In this document: piece after piece, positions 43,877 to 64,000 of the stretch | Layout: each line of letters starts with the position of its first letter | Numbering within the stretch: position 1 is the stretch's first letter | Source of the DNA: Strix aluco | Taxonomy: Eukaryota > Chordata > Aves > Strigiformes > Strigidae | Direction: 5' to 3' | Assembly (NCBI RefSeq): GCF_031877795.1 | Contig: NC_133955.1 | Coordinates: forward strand, 1,984,001-2,048,000 | Length of the DNA: 64,000 nucleotides | Made by a program: the position numbers and the translations under genes | Notes under the pieces: model-generated | Seen by the model: the letters and a program-made list of their open reading frames with translations, nothing else | What the model was told of the DNA's origin: nothing | The model's database searches: none

Positions 43877-46800
43877 GGATGTGAACTGTTTGCCACATTC
43901 GCTATCTGCACCATCAGCTGACTGGTTTCTTGGTCAAAAGGACCATGCAGCAAAGAATCAGTAGAGATAGGAATGTCCAGACGTTGGCAGATGGTGCTGC
44001 TGCCTGACCAGGGGAAGAAGGTTAACTTCCCAGCAAGAGACATCCAGTCTCATGGGTGATTTTAGTTACCCACACAAAAAGAGGCCAATTATTGTATCAG
44101 GACAGGACGAGGTATATTTTCTGTACCTAAACCAAAAGTTAATGGTGGAGAACACAATAGAATTTGTAGGCTAGGATCAGTTTACTCCCAGGTAACGAAC
44201 AGAACCTGGACCAAGAAGTTTAACCAATACAGGCAATACAGTTACCAAAGTCTGACATAATCTGAGACAGAGGGGTACCCACCAGCACAGCAACATAAAA
44301 CTCACAGTACAGTGATGACACAGGGAATAGGTCACTAATTTAGAAGGCCTTTTAATTGTAAAGTAAAGAAAAAAATAGGTGGACTTGATGGAGAAGCTGT
44401 TTCAGCTTCGACAAATGTCAGATGTTTGACAAATGTTGCTGCAGATCAGCAGGGAAGCAGTCAGGGAACAGGTACCGTGTGAAAGGCAGGGCTGAAGTAG
44501 CATTTAAAACAAGCAGGGAATGGAAGCAGATCCTGCAATGTGGACTTGCAGAGAACAAAAAAATAGGCCAGGTAGGCAAGTCCATGCTTGCAGGAGCAGG
44601 ATTATAACAGTTGGAAGAACAAATAACGTAAGATTTAAAAACAGGGAATGTATTTAAAGTCATTAAGACCAGGATCTTATTTAAGGATTACCTACAAGAA
44701 GCCATGCTAATAGCACATTAAAGTTACAAAGTCAAATGATCAAGGTAGAGAATGCTGATAATAAACTTGCTCGTGAAATGTTAATCTCCTGTGTACATAC
44801 ATTCTGCTGTAGTTCTGCTGACTATCACGTAGGAAATCTCACAAAACAAAAGCAGAGCCCAGCCCTCTGGGGTTCCAATCTGGCAACTCAAGCACATCCT
44901 TCCACTTATTTTGACACTCCCTGCAGGGGGAGGACCAGGTATAAACTGGGTATAATCATATAATTAGAGATATGCCTATTGCACATGTTTGGTGTTCAGG
45001 GGAGGAGTTCTTCCCTTGTACGAACTACTCTACCTATGTCTTCTGCACTCATCATTCCCATATTTAAGGATTTCCAGCCCATCTGGAACAGGGGTCAGAA
45101 ATTAATTCAGCCCTGTCTAGTTGGATAGTTTTCAGCTCTAAATGAAAGGTATTTCCTGGCACCCAGCAAACATTCCCAAAACCCTCATGGAAAATCCATG
45201 TCCTCCCATGGAGGTTTGCTCTGAGATCAGTGGATTAAGCATTTCCACCTGTTGTACATCCTCCCCAAATTGTTCCTCTGCTGCATGCAGCTCTTGAGAT
45301 GAAACGTACAGGTGTGTGTGATGGGATAAATATCTTGCACCACAATCAAAGCCCAGCGATACGAACTGATCTGTCACCAGGTTTGCAGCGTCCCACTCAG
45401 ACCAGTGCATCCCAGGTAGCTGGGTGCACCTCCACTTGCCCAGCCAGTTCCTTTGCAGGGCCCTACCCCCACAGAGCAGGGTTTGCCTCCCTCTCCGGGC
45501 AGGGCTTGTTGATATTCAACTTGCTGAGGAAATGGAAATCTGCTTTGTACATACCTCCTGCTGCAGGGTGACCCTGCAGGGAGAGGTCCACAGAGAGCGC
45601 TGCAACGGTTTCCGATTTTAAACCCATCTAGCAAAAAGAGCATTCCATTCTGGTTGTCTTCTATCGATTTCCATGATTCATTTAGTTCACATCAATACAT
45701 TCCAGCAGAAAAGGACACTGTGCTGTCTGCTCACGCAGCTGTGGAACCCTGACAATGCGGTCCATAAGCGACATCCAGACCTGAATGGCCAGATGAGCTA
45801 GTTTAGGCAGCACGCAACCTCAGCCGGTGCTAAACCAAGTAAAAATCTCATCACACAGTACAGCAAAGTACTGGTTTTCGTCATTCTTGCTAGCTAGGCT
45901 TTCTACAACAGTTTTCCTTACCTACTGTTCCCTTCCCAGTCTACAGTGAAAAAAAGAACAAAATCCCTGTTTCTCTTCCCCTTCCAGCTCTCCAGAAGGC
46001 TACTGAAGGTGCTGCTTTACTTGATGTCAGGAACCTTGACCTTCTCCAGCCTCTGCAGAGCTGAGGGTGTATTTTGCAACAGCCAAAGTTTGGGGCTGTG
46101 CAATAGGAGGCCCCATAAAAGGCCATAGCAAGCTGCCCCAGGGAGGGTGTCAGGCCTGTCTTCTAGAGGGTGAGGATTAGACCAGATCAGATGATCCCAA
46201 GTGAACTGCACCCAGCGTTGCAAAGGAAGATTAAAACAAAACCAAAATACATGAAGAACCCTGTCAAGACAATTTGGAAGGAATTCTTTGCCAACACTAA
46301 GAAATACCTGCTCCTGTAACAATACAGGACCCCAAATCCAGGAGGAGACTCTCTGTTACTTTCACAGACCCTGGCAAGGCATTCAGCTACTTGTGGGGAG
46401 TGGGGGAGGATTAAACAGACAAGCAAAAACCTGTAGCCAGATGATAGTTTGGGATGAGAAAATACAGGCTAGTGGTTCAGGAATTCTCTGAGACAGGAAT
46501 CTCTGAAGGTGGGGAGAATATCTTGAGGAATGATGCTGTTACTCTGCCCCTCTTCTACATACTTCCCAAGGCATTTGCTATGAGCCATCACTAGAGAAAT
46601 AATACTGAGCTCAGCGGGCATATGTCTGATCCAGTGGGACTCTTCTTACATTTATGTCCTTAGCAACTTCCTCGTGTGTATAGTCACCCCTGGATTAAAA
46701 CATATCTATCTAAAATGAACCTCTTGTTCTCTGCCACACCACCAAAACAGCCAGGAGACATTAACAATGCAAAGAGACACGCCACAGCAACTCAATGGCA

Positions 46801-49800
46801 CAAACATTCAGCCCAGCACTAATTGCTCCTGTGTCAGCCTGTGACAGATGCACCCGGGATCAGCGAGGGCCCTCGCTTGGAACAACCCCCTTGTGCGCAC
46901 GTCGAGGCGATCGATCCCTGCTGGGAGGCACCACCCCCTCTCACCCTCAGCAGAGAGCCTGCACAAATCAAGAACCTTCCGCCAGGTCCTGCTCCAGGAA
47001 AGGAAGGGGCCGTGTTTGTGAATGATTAACTACATTACACCTTCCCTTGCTCTGAAACTCAGCCCTGTCCCCAACCCCAACCATGTGTTTTCCTGGTGCA
47101 TTTAACCTGACCTGGCCAAGAGAAAACCTGGGTGCTCATTTTGTGAAAAGCGATGAGGAAAGAATGGGAGCAAAGAATGAAAGTACATGGGGTAACGCTA
47201 GTGTCTGGGAGCTAAGAAAGAAGATTTTATATGGCAAATGACACAGGGAGTCATGAGCAGGTGGCCATAAAGGCTGCAGCCAGCCACAGCCATATCCTGC
47301 TGCAATGGGAGAGAGGTGAGAGGAATGACTGGATCCGTCCCCACTCGCTTGGGCTATGCAATTCACCATATCAGAAGGTGAAATCCATGTTAAGGAACTG
47401 GCTGTTGGAACATGCCACTTCCTGCTGTAAGCTGCTGTGAGCACGCCACATCCCTTCACCAGATCCCAGCCAACGTCCAGGGTCAGCTCCAGATGTTGCA
47501 TATAAAATTTAAATTAATAAAATCAATTATATTAGAGACTGGAAGAGTCATTCCGAGCCACAGAATAAAACCTGTCCCTGAGGACCAAGGCCCTCACACT
47601 GATTAGGTACCCTCCTGACCATGGCCCGAAATGGGCTGAAGCATCATCTCAGGGCATAAGGCTGGTGGCCACAGGGTATGACTTAACTAGAGCAGGAAAA
47701 ACTGCACTGCCCAGGGACATGCAGAGTCCCCGTCTAGTCTCACCCTTGTCTGCCCTGTTGTTATGTAGGAATTTTCCAAACAGGCACCTGGATTTGGTTT
47801 TCTGGCCTTCATAAAGGAGCCAGAATAAATCTAGGGTGAAGTACACAGGATTGAGGATGGATATTTGAAACAAAATGGATTTGCACTCGGATAGGAGGTG
47901 AACCTGAAAAAACGAAGTCTTGGTAAAGCACTGTCCCCTCAGTGATGAAATCTGAACATTTTACTCTAGCTGTACACATGCACTCATCAATCCTCACACC
48001 CAGATGAGTTTTCTGTGACCTGGGAATGAGGAGGAGTCAACACCTCACTGAAATGCATGCAGCATGTTGCTGTTGTCAATCTGAGTGCTAGAAAATCTGC
48101 GTGGAAATCCCAGGTCATCTCAAACCTGGCACAGGCAGGTAGTGAGCGGACAGACATAGGGTTAAGGTTATCACATTTTTAGGAATTCACTGATAGAAGT
48201 GAATGTGCCCCCATTATTTGTCCAACATGTGTGAGAAAGAACAGAAAGCAAGAGCTGCGTGGTTGTACATTCAAAGAAGTTTCATCCAAAACCCTCAAGA
48301 ATCCCCCAGACCCACTGTGCAGCTACAGAGACTTTATCACAAATACACAGCAAGTCCAGTATTTTCTGAAAGTATCATATTCACTGAATAGATGGTATGC
48401 AGCCAAAGTCTGTGCTCTGTGGGCCTTGATAGTATTACCAGACACAGAGAAATCCTGGACAAATGTAAAAAATTCTCATGCTGCATGAAGAAATAATCTC
48501 CAGCAGGAAAAAAGAATGTGTTCAAGAAATCCTGGATACATGATAGCCCCTTGGACTTGTTCAGTCAGACTATATCAGACACATTTCAGTCCCCAAGAAA
48601 TGTTTTTCCAGGTATGCAACAACACAAGCTTCTGTAAGACTGGGTTACTTCTTGTCAGTGCATCAACTATGGAAAGACTCACTGGGGCAAACTCAGCTTG
48701 AAGTGCCAACGCGTGGTCCTGCTTTCTTGATGCCCCCTTTTATGCCACGTGAGAAGCACCCTGAAGCCCAGTGAATGAAGCTTTATTGCAGCTGATGCAG
48801 TACGACAACAGATTTCAGCTGCCGAAGTGGCTGTATGAAATTTGACAAAGTACCATCAAAACCTGATTTTCTCACCAAAATCTGACAAATACTTTGTGCA
48901 GCTGGAGCAGGCCTGGTAAATCCACAGTAGCGGGGATAACACGGCTTGTCAGAGCTGAGGTACATGCCAAAAATCCATTTCTCAACAGCTGTTAAGGCAA
49001 ATCAGACCAGGTAATTAGTCCATTAGTTAAGTATGTGAAAACCTCAGTTCAAGCTGGACCAGGGAATACTATAACACCCCAGCCCAGCCTGAATCTCTGA
49101 TTTTATTTTGAAAAGAATGCTCACTGCACTCACAGAATGATACCATCTTAATTTTCTGCTTTTGCAAGGTGTCTGACTTTTCTAGTTTTGTGGTCCTGTA
49201 ACATTTCTAAAGGAGAATAAAATGCTACAGTACGATTCTGTACCGTTGAAAATTCAGGGTCTGACCCACTGCTAAACTTGCTAAACTCTGCATTGGCAGA
49301 GTTGAAAGGATGGTTAGAGCATTGTGAGTGTTATTTCAGGTCAAAGCATTTTAAAAGCATGACTCAAATCTTTCAAACGCCTAAGACTGGTTAAAAATCA
49401 TGAGATTAAAAAAAAAATAATTGCGGGCACTTATTTTCCATAGGTTTCAGAACTTAGGTTAAATTTTGCTCATAGATTGAAGATTTCCTTAGTAAATTGG
49501 AAGACAGAACCAAATAGATCTTTTTGAATGAACGCACGAAATTCTCACAGATTCACCTGATGCCTAAAATGGGATGCTTTAAGGAGAAGGGGAAAAAAAA
49601 AGAGAATTCTGAAATATTTGTAATACAGTTGCAACATATGGAAGAATGAAATCCAGTTTGGCCTATTTTCTCTTTTATCCTGCAGGAAAAGGATTCCCAA
49701 AGCTGGGTTTGCAAAAGCCTGATCAGTCATGTGGTGCTGATATTTTTGTTTCCAACTGAGAAAAGCACAACAGATGATAAGAGGAGCAAAAAAAGAACAT

Positions 49801-51640
49801 TTAACTGCCTTTTTTTTCCTCCAATAAGAACAAAAGGAACTAAAATATTGTAGCTATTTTCCTCTTCCATCTCCATTAGTAATTGCTGTGATCTGAGTAC
49901 GAACACTTAGAACTGCAGATTTCAGTTCTGCCTGCCTCAGACAGCTAGGACTGTCCTCATCTCCCTTACCAAAGAGCTTCACTAAGGAGACTGTCCAAGC
50001 TAAAGACACTTTGCAGCCAAGGTCATATCGCAGCAGAGTTAGGCTAAGCAATTAGTATAAAACAAAGAACATGAAAAAACAGAAAGACAAGTTCTTTCAG
50101 GTCTCAGAGCTGACTGGAGGATATTACAAGAGATTAACTGGAATGGGGGCGGGGGTTATTAGAAGTTTAATGTTGATTGGATTCTTCAAATATATACCAA
50201 CCTGATAGCACTAAGCAAATAGTTTGTGCTTGTTGAGGATTAGATTACATAAAAGCAGAGATGACTTATTTAAAAAAAAACTAATTGCAAAGCTGTATGT
50301 ACTCCCCTGATGTCAACTGGCCTAGCCACCCAGCTCATGGTTCAAAAAAAAAGGTTTGTTTCATACTCACGGTATGTTTATTGAACAGCAGCAGGAGGAA
50401 CTAGATCCTGCTGAAGCTTGCTTCCTGATATAGGAACTTGTATGTGTGATCACTCCCAACCATCCCTCAAGCCCTAGTCAACCTCACTCTGGTGTGGAGA
50501 TGGCCAAATTCTCTAAATACAGACAGCTTAGTAATCTTTTATATCTTACTTGGTTTCAGCCACTCATTACATGCGGCATCATTCTTTGGAAAAACAAGTA
50601 TATCAATAATTATTTGCGGGTATTTTCTCCTTCCTCCATCTCTTGTCCTTCTCTCTTGATCCTCTTTGCTTTCCAGATGACTTTTGCCTTTCTCTTCTTT
50701 CAGTATTTCTGAGTGTGCACCCACGCAGGTTTCATTTCCACACCCTGTGTTGAAATAATCACAATGAAATTGATAACAGCAATAGTAGCATCCTTAGCAA
50801 GCTTCAGTTACCGTGCCCTTGAGATTAGTAGGAGTGAGGGGGGTTCACCACTTCCCACCACTCGTCCCAGCTGACTGTAGACCCTGACAGGACTCTATTA
50901 CACTCCCTTCAAAAGTATCACTTTTGTTCAGGCTGCTCACAGGATTGGACATCTGCACAGGAAGAGGAAGACATGATTTACTTTGTTATTGTTTAAAATT
51001 GTTTCACATACCTATCCTGCCGGCAAAAGCTTAGCTCAGCAGGGGAAAGCAATTTCCTGAAACTGATGCCTATGCTGCCCTTGAAAGGATGGTGCTCCAG
51101 TTACTGGACTTTAGATGCGTACACTACAGCAGCCACTTTCCACCCAGGAAGTCAGTTTGGCAATCTCATTAGTATTTCTGTTAGTATAACCCTTAGGACA
51201 CACCACAGGGGTTTTACACTTTCCATTTAAACACCCAACTTATATTGGGGCATTGAAACACCAAAGGTGCTGATTTCAGTAGGATCTACATGGCTCTCCA
51301 GATCTGGTCCTTCGGCTTCGAGTTCTTTCCATTGCGAGACTCATTCCAGTTGGACAAGCAGTGCTCTGCCTGGTGACCCTGCCATGGAGCTGTCTCCTCC
51401 CTCCTTGGAGAGAAAATACAGCTTTGCCCACATCTCACTCTTCCACCCTCAGAGCCGAGCAGTCCCTCCCAGCCTGCTGCAGGACCAGGGCTGGGGTCCA
51501 AGCCCCTGGGGTCCCTGCACGGCCTGGCCGTTCAGCCGGCTGCTTTAACTGGACTCAGCGTGCACAGCCAGACCTGGGCAGACTCTCAGTAAAGCGGTGG
51601 AAGGCTGAGAGCAGCCCCCCGGCGAAGCCTGGCTCTGGGG
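43877..51640. other. Gene-poor interval before the tubulin gene
   Basis: 7.8 kb, mostly A/T-rich, without a recognisable gene or RNA. Two diverged copies of a 49-base motif (44764 and 45518) are the only structure I can point to. Small ORFs on both strands show no family features. Confidence 0.55.
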
Positions 51641-51986
51641 GCTCCTCCTCAGGGCAGCGACCACCCGGCTCTGCGCTCCCTGGGCGGAGCTCTCGACCCT
51701 TCCCCCGCCTCAGGCCTGTCCCTGCCCGTGGGGGCGTTGACCACCGGGCCTGCCCGCAGCCGACAGCGGGCCCGCGCCCCTCGGGCGGACACAGCTTTTC
51801 TCCTCTCGCCTTCTCCGCGACAGCGATCCCCAGCCTGCGCCACCTGCTCGGCAGAGCGGCAGAGCCCGCGGCAGAGCCCGCGGCAGAGCGAGGCCGGCGC
51901 ACACCCACGGCTGAGGAGGGAGGTGCAGGCCTCCGTTGGCGGGAAGGCTAATCCCCGCCCCCTCCCCGCCCCTGGTTACGAATCAA

Positions 51987-52157
51987 CCAATAGCCAGCGC
52001 AGGAAGGTGAAATTCATATCCGCGACCCAATGGCGCACAGCCGGGCGCATTCCACGCGGCCGCCGCCCGTCTCCGATTGGAAGAGCGGACGATCTTGACG
52101 CGGAGACACCCAATAGCGCTGCGAGGAAGTTACGCCTCCGAGAGAGGCATAGCCAAT
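51987..52157 (+). promoter_or_regulatory. Cluster of five CCAAT boxes (NF-Y type)
   Basis: CCAAT at 51987-51991, 52027-52031, 52110-52114 and 52153-52157, and ATTGG at 52076-52080. Start-to-start spacings are 40, 49, 34 and 43 bases. Multiple CCAAT boxes upstream of a promoter are typical of NF-Y-driven, proliferation-linked genes. Confidence 0.75.
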
Positions 52158-52195
52158 GAGCAAGGCGCGGGGAGCCAACCGCCCCGCCCCCTCCC

Positions 52196-52203
52196 TATAT
52201 AAA
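52196..52203 (+). promoter_or_regulatory. TATA box (TATATAAA)
   Basis: Strong TATA element 43 bases downstream of the last CCAAT box and 99 bases upstream of the alpha-tubulin ATG. Confidence 0.85.
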
Positions 52204-52294
52204 GTGTGCCCGGGAAGGGCGGCTGCTTTCGAGGTGCTGTCCAGACCCGTTGCGCGTCTGCTGCTCCCAGCGCTGCCCGCCGCCGGCCCGAGCC

Positions 52295-62497
<10,203 letters not shown>

Positions 62498-62575
62498 ATG
62501 CAACAGAAGTGAATTGCAAGTCTTTGCCATTTTACTGCCTCTTCAGTAGCGGTGTAAATCATGTTAAATAATCAG

Positions 62576-62581
62576 AATAAA
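62576..62581 (+). terminator. Alpha-tubulin polyadenylation signal AATAAA
   Basis: First canonical signal, 79 bases after the stop codon. A second AATAAA at 62686-62691 may give a slightly longer 3' UTR. Confidence 0.8.
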
Positions 62582-62699
62582 CTACTTTAATCAAGACATT
62601 TGGTAGTGTCTAAACACTATGTGCATTAACTATGTGCAAGTAGTCAGTAGTCGAGGAGATGGAATTTCTTTGAGAAAGGTAGCTGAATAAAATAACCAT

Positions 62700-64000
62700 G
62701 CTATAGTTAGATGAGTTCTTGTCCTTAAGGTATTGCTATTTGAAGAACTAATAGTGCATATTTTCCCCCGGAATACAAGTCTGGAATGCTTGAGCTTTTG
62801 CTGGAAGGTTAATAGCTACATTTTTTCAAAGCTCTAAAGCTGGTGTCACAAGAGGCAACAGGAGCACTAATCTTGTATCACCCTTAAGAAAAGATGCAAC
62901 ACCCTTAAAACCAAAGGCTTTTTGAGTTGGTTTTCTCCTATACTTAGACTTTGCATGGGCTGGTAACTTTGAGATGCAGTAACCTGGAAGGGGAAGAGAT
63001 GTCCAGAAAGGGTGTACCATAGCATGAGGAACCTGCCACTTCTGCAAGAACCTGGGTGGTTGTTGCCCTGGAGTTGCTTTGTCCTCCCACAAAAGGAACT
63101 GCAGTCCCTGACTGCCAGTGTTCCGTGGAGTTTTCCTTTTGCTTAAAGCTGTCTGGAGCAAGAAGTATTTAGTCCATGGGTTCAGATATGAAAATTACCA
63201 TTCTTCTGCCTTCTGTGTAAGCTGATGTAACAGGACAGGATTTGGCTAATCAGGTTAGCTTCAGATGTGGCCAGCCTCTGCCTAAAATCATCTACATGGT
63301 CTGAGTGGGGGCCTGGGGACATGGGGCAGTGATCCACAAACCAAATAACCTGACTGTTTCTGGCTGTCTTGAAGGGGACTGAGGAATCTCCCACGGAAGT
63401 AGCAAAGGTGGAATAGTCAAATATGTTAAGGTGATGACGGAATACTGAATGTGATTATAAGATACCAAAGTCTGACTCCAAGACTAGATTTGAGCTGGAG
63501 TATTCCTCCCTGTCCTATTTCAACCTTATTTATATTGCTTCTGATTTAATAGCAGAGTGTGATTCAGGCCAAGCCTTGAAGCCTGTGTTAGTTGAAGATG
63601 CACATACCTGTTTAGCAGGAGTCTTAGCTGTGGTATGAAAAATGCCTCAACTTCCTTTTGTATGGAAACCTACAGTACTCAGGTAATGCTGCAGTATTTG
63701 ACATCAACTTGTAAAATGGGAACTTTTCCCTAACTTCAGTTTTAAGTGACTTGGGTTTAACTGTACTTGTTCTAGACGGGGATATCACTTTTAGATGAAC
63801 AGGCTGCTGCTGCTAATTACCAGAATAGTCTGCTCTGCACTGCAAGGACTGGCCAGTAGTTTGCTTGGGCTGAAAACCTGTTGTCCTGCATTGCTGTGTT
63901 TGTGTTCTTGCAGCCACTGGGGTTTAGTCAATCTGATTTGAAATTAATCTAACTTACTGGAGATGGAAGTTAACAATTTTGTATAGATGGGGAGAACACA
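62700..64000. other. Downstream flank, no gene seen
   Basis: 1.3 kb past the tubulin 3' end. Only weak ORFs are present (for example 62826-63161 minus), with no domain or splice support. Confidence 0.6.

Larger units (their letters stand above)
51641..52294 (+). promoter_or_regulatory. Alpha-tubulin CpG-island promoter and 5' UTR
   Basis: GC-rich region with five CCAAT boxes (51987, 52027, 52076 reversed, 52110, 52153), a GC box (CCGCCCCGCCCCC, 52180-52192) and a TATA box at 52196. The expected transcription start is about 52225-52230, leaving a 5' UTR of some 65-70 bases before the ATG. Confidence 0.75.

Noticed and set aside
45138-45410. 90-codon minus-strand ORF
   Set aside because: Not recognised, and no neighbouring exon or retroviral context supports it.

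Overview
This is a vertebrate nuclear window and almost certainly avian. It holds interrupted genes with GT-AG introns, CR1 non-LTR retrotransposons carrying the bird-type 3' octamer repeat (ATTCTGTG), avian endogenous-retrovirus LTRs, and very GC-rich CpG-island promoters of the kind found on microchromosomes. KLHL12 followed by RABIF in the same orientation matches the gene order known for this pair in other vertebrates. The species cannot be read from the sequence.

Layout. (1) Positions 1-23,750: KLHL12 on the + strand. It runs from its GC-rich 5' end through eleven coding exons (160-22,278) to a 3' UTR with a polyadenylation signal at 23,723. It encodes a complete 565-residue BTB-BACK-Kelch adaptor of the CUL3 ubiquitin ligase. 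Its introns hold a BamHI-rich minisatellite, a 28-T tract and one CR1 copy. (2) Positions 24,189-26,466: a two-exon minus-strand gene for a heat-shock-factor-family protein of the HSFY/HSFX type. It has a phosphorylation-dependent sumoylation motif at its N-terminus and a DNA-binding domain that lacks the recognition-helix arginine. Its 3' end is uncertain because of a C10 homopolymer and a CR1 insertion. (3) Positions 27,000-35,000: a repeat-rich block of CR1 copies in both orientations, three LTR-like units and short tandem duplications. (4) Positions 35,290-36,720: RABIF (MSS4) on the + strand, two exons, behind a CpG island with two perfect CRE palindromes. (5) Positions 36,800-51,900: gene-poor sequence with one clear solo LTR (43,318-43,876) and no convincing coding gene. 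(6) Positions 51,980-62,600: an alpha-tubulin gene on the + strand. It has a CCAAT-box cluster plus TATA promoter, a first coding exon that is only the ATG, and five coding exons encoding 449 residues. Its last intron uses a GC donor. The last 1.4 kb holds nothing I can name.

These genes do not form a pathway. KLHL12 (COPII and Wnt ubiquitination) and RABIF (exocytic Rab chaperone) both touch membrane traffic, but their linkage is best read as old synteny. The most unusual content is the HSF-like gene: its position between KLHL12 and RABIF, its altered recognition helix, its motif of the HSF1/HSF4 kind, its X-box and CRE-like upstream sites, and its unsettled 3' end.
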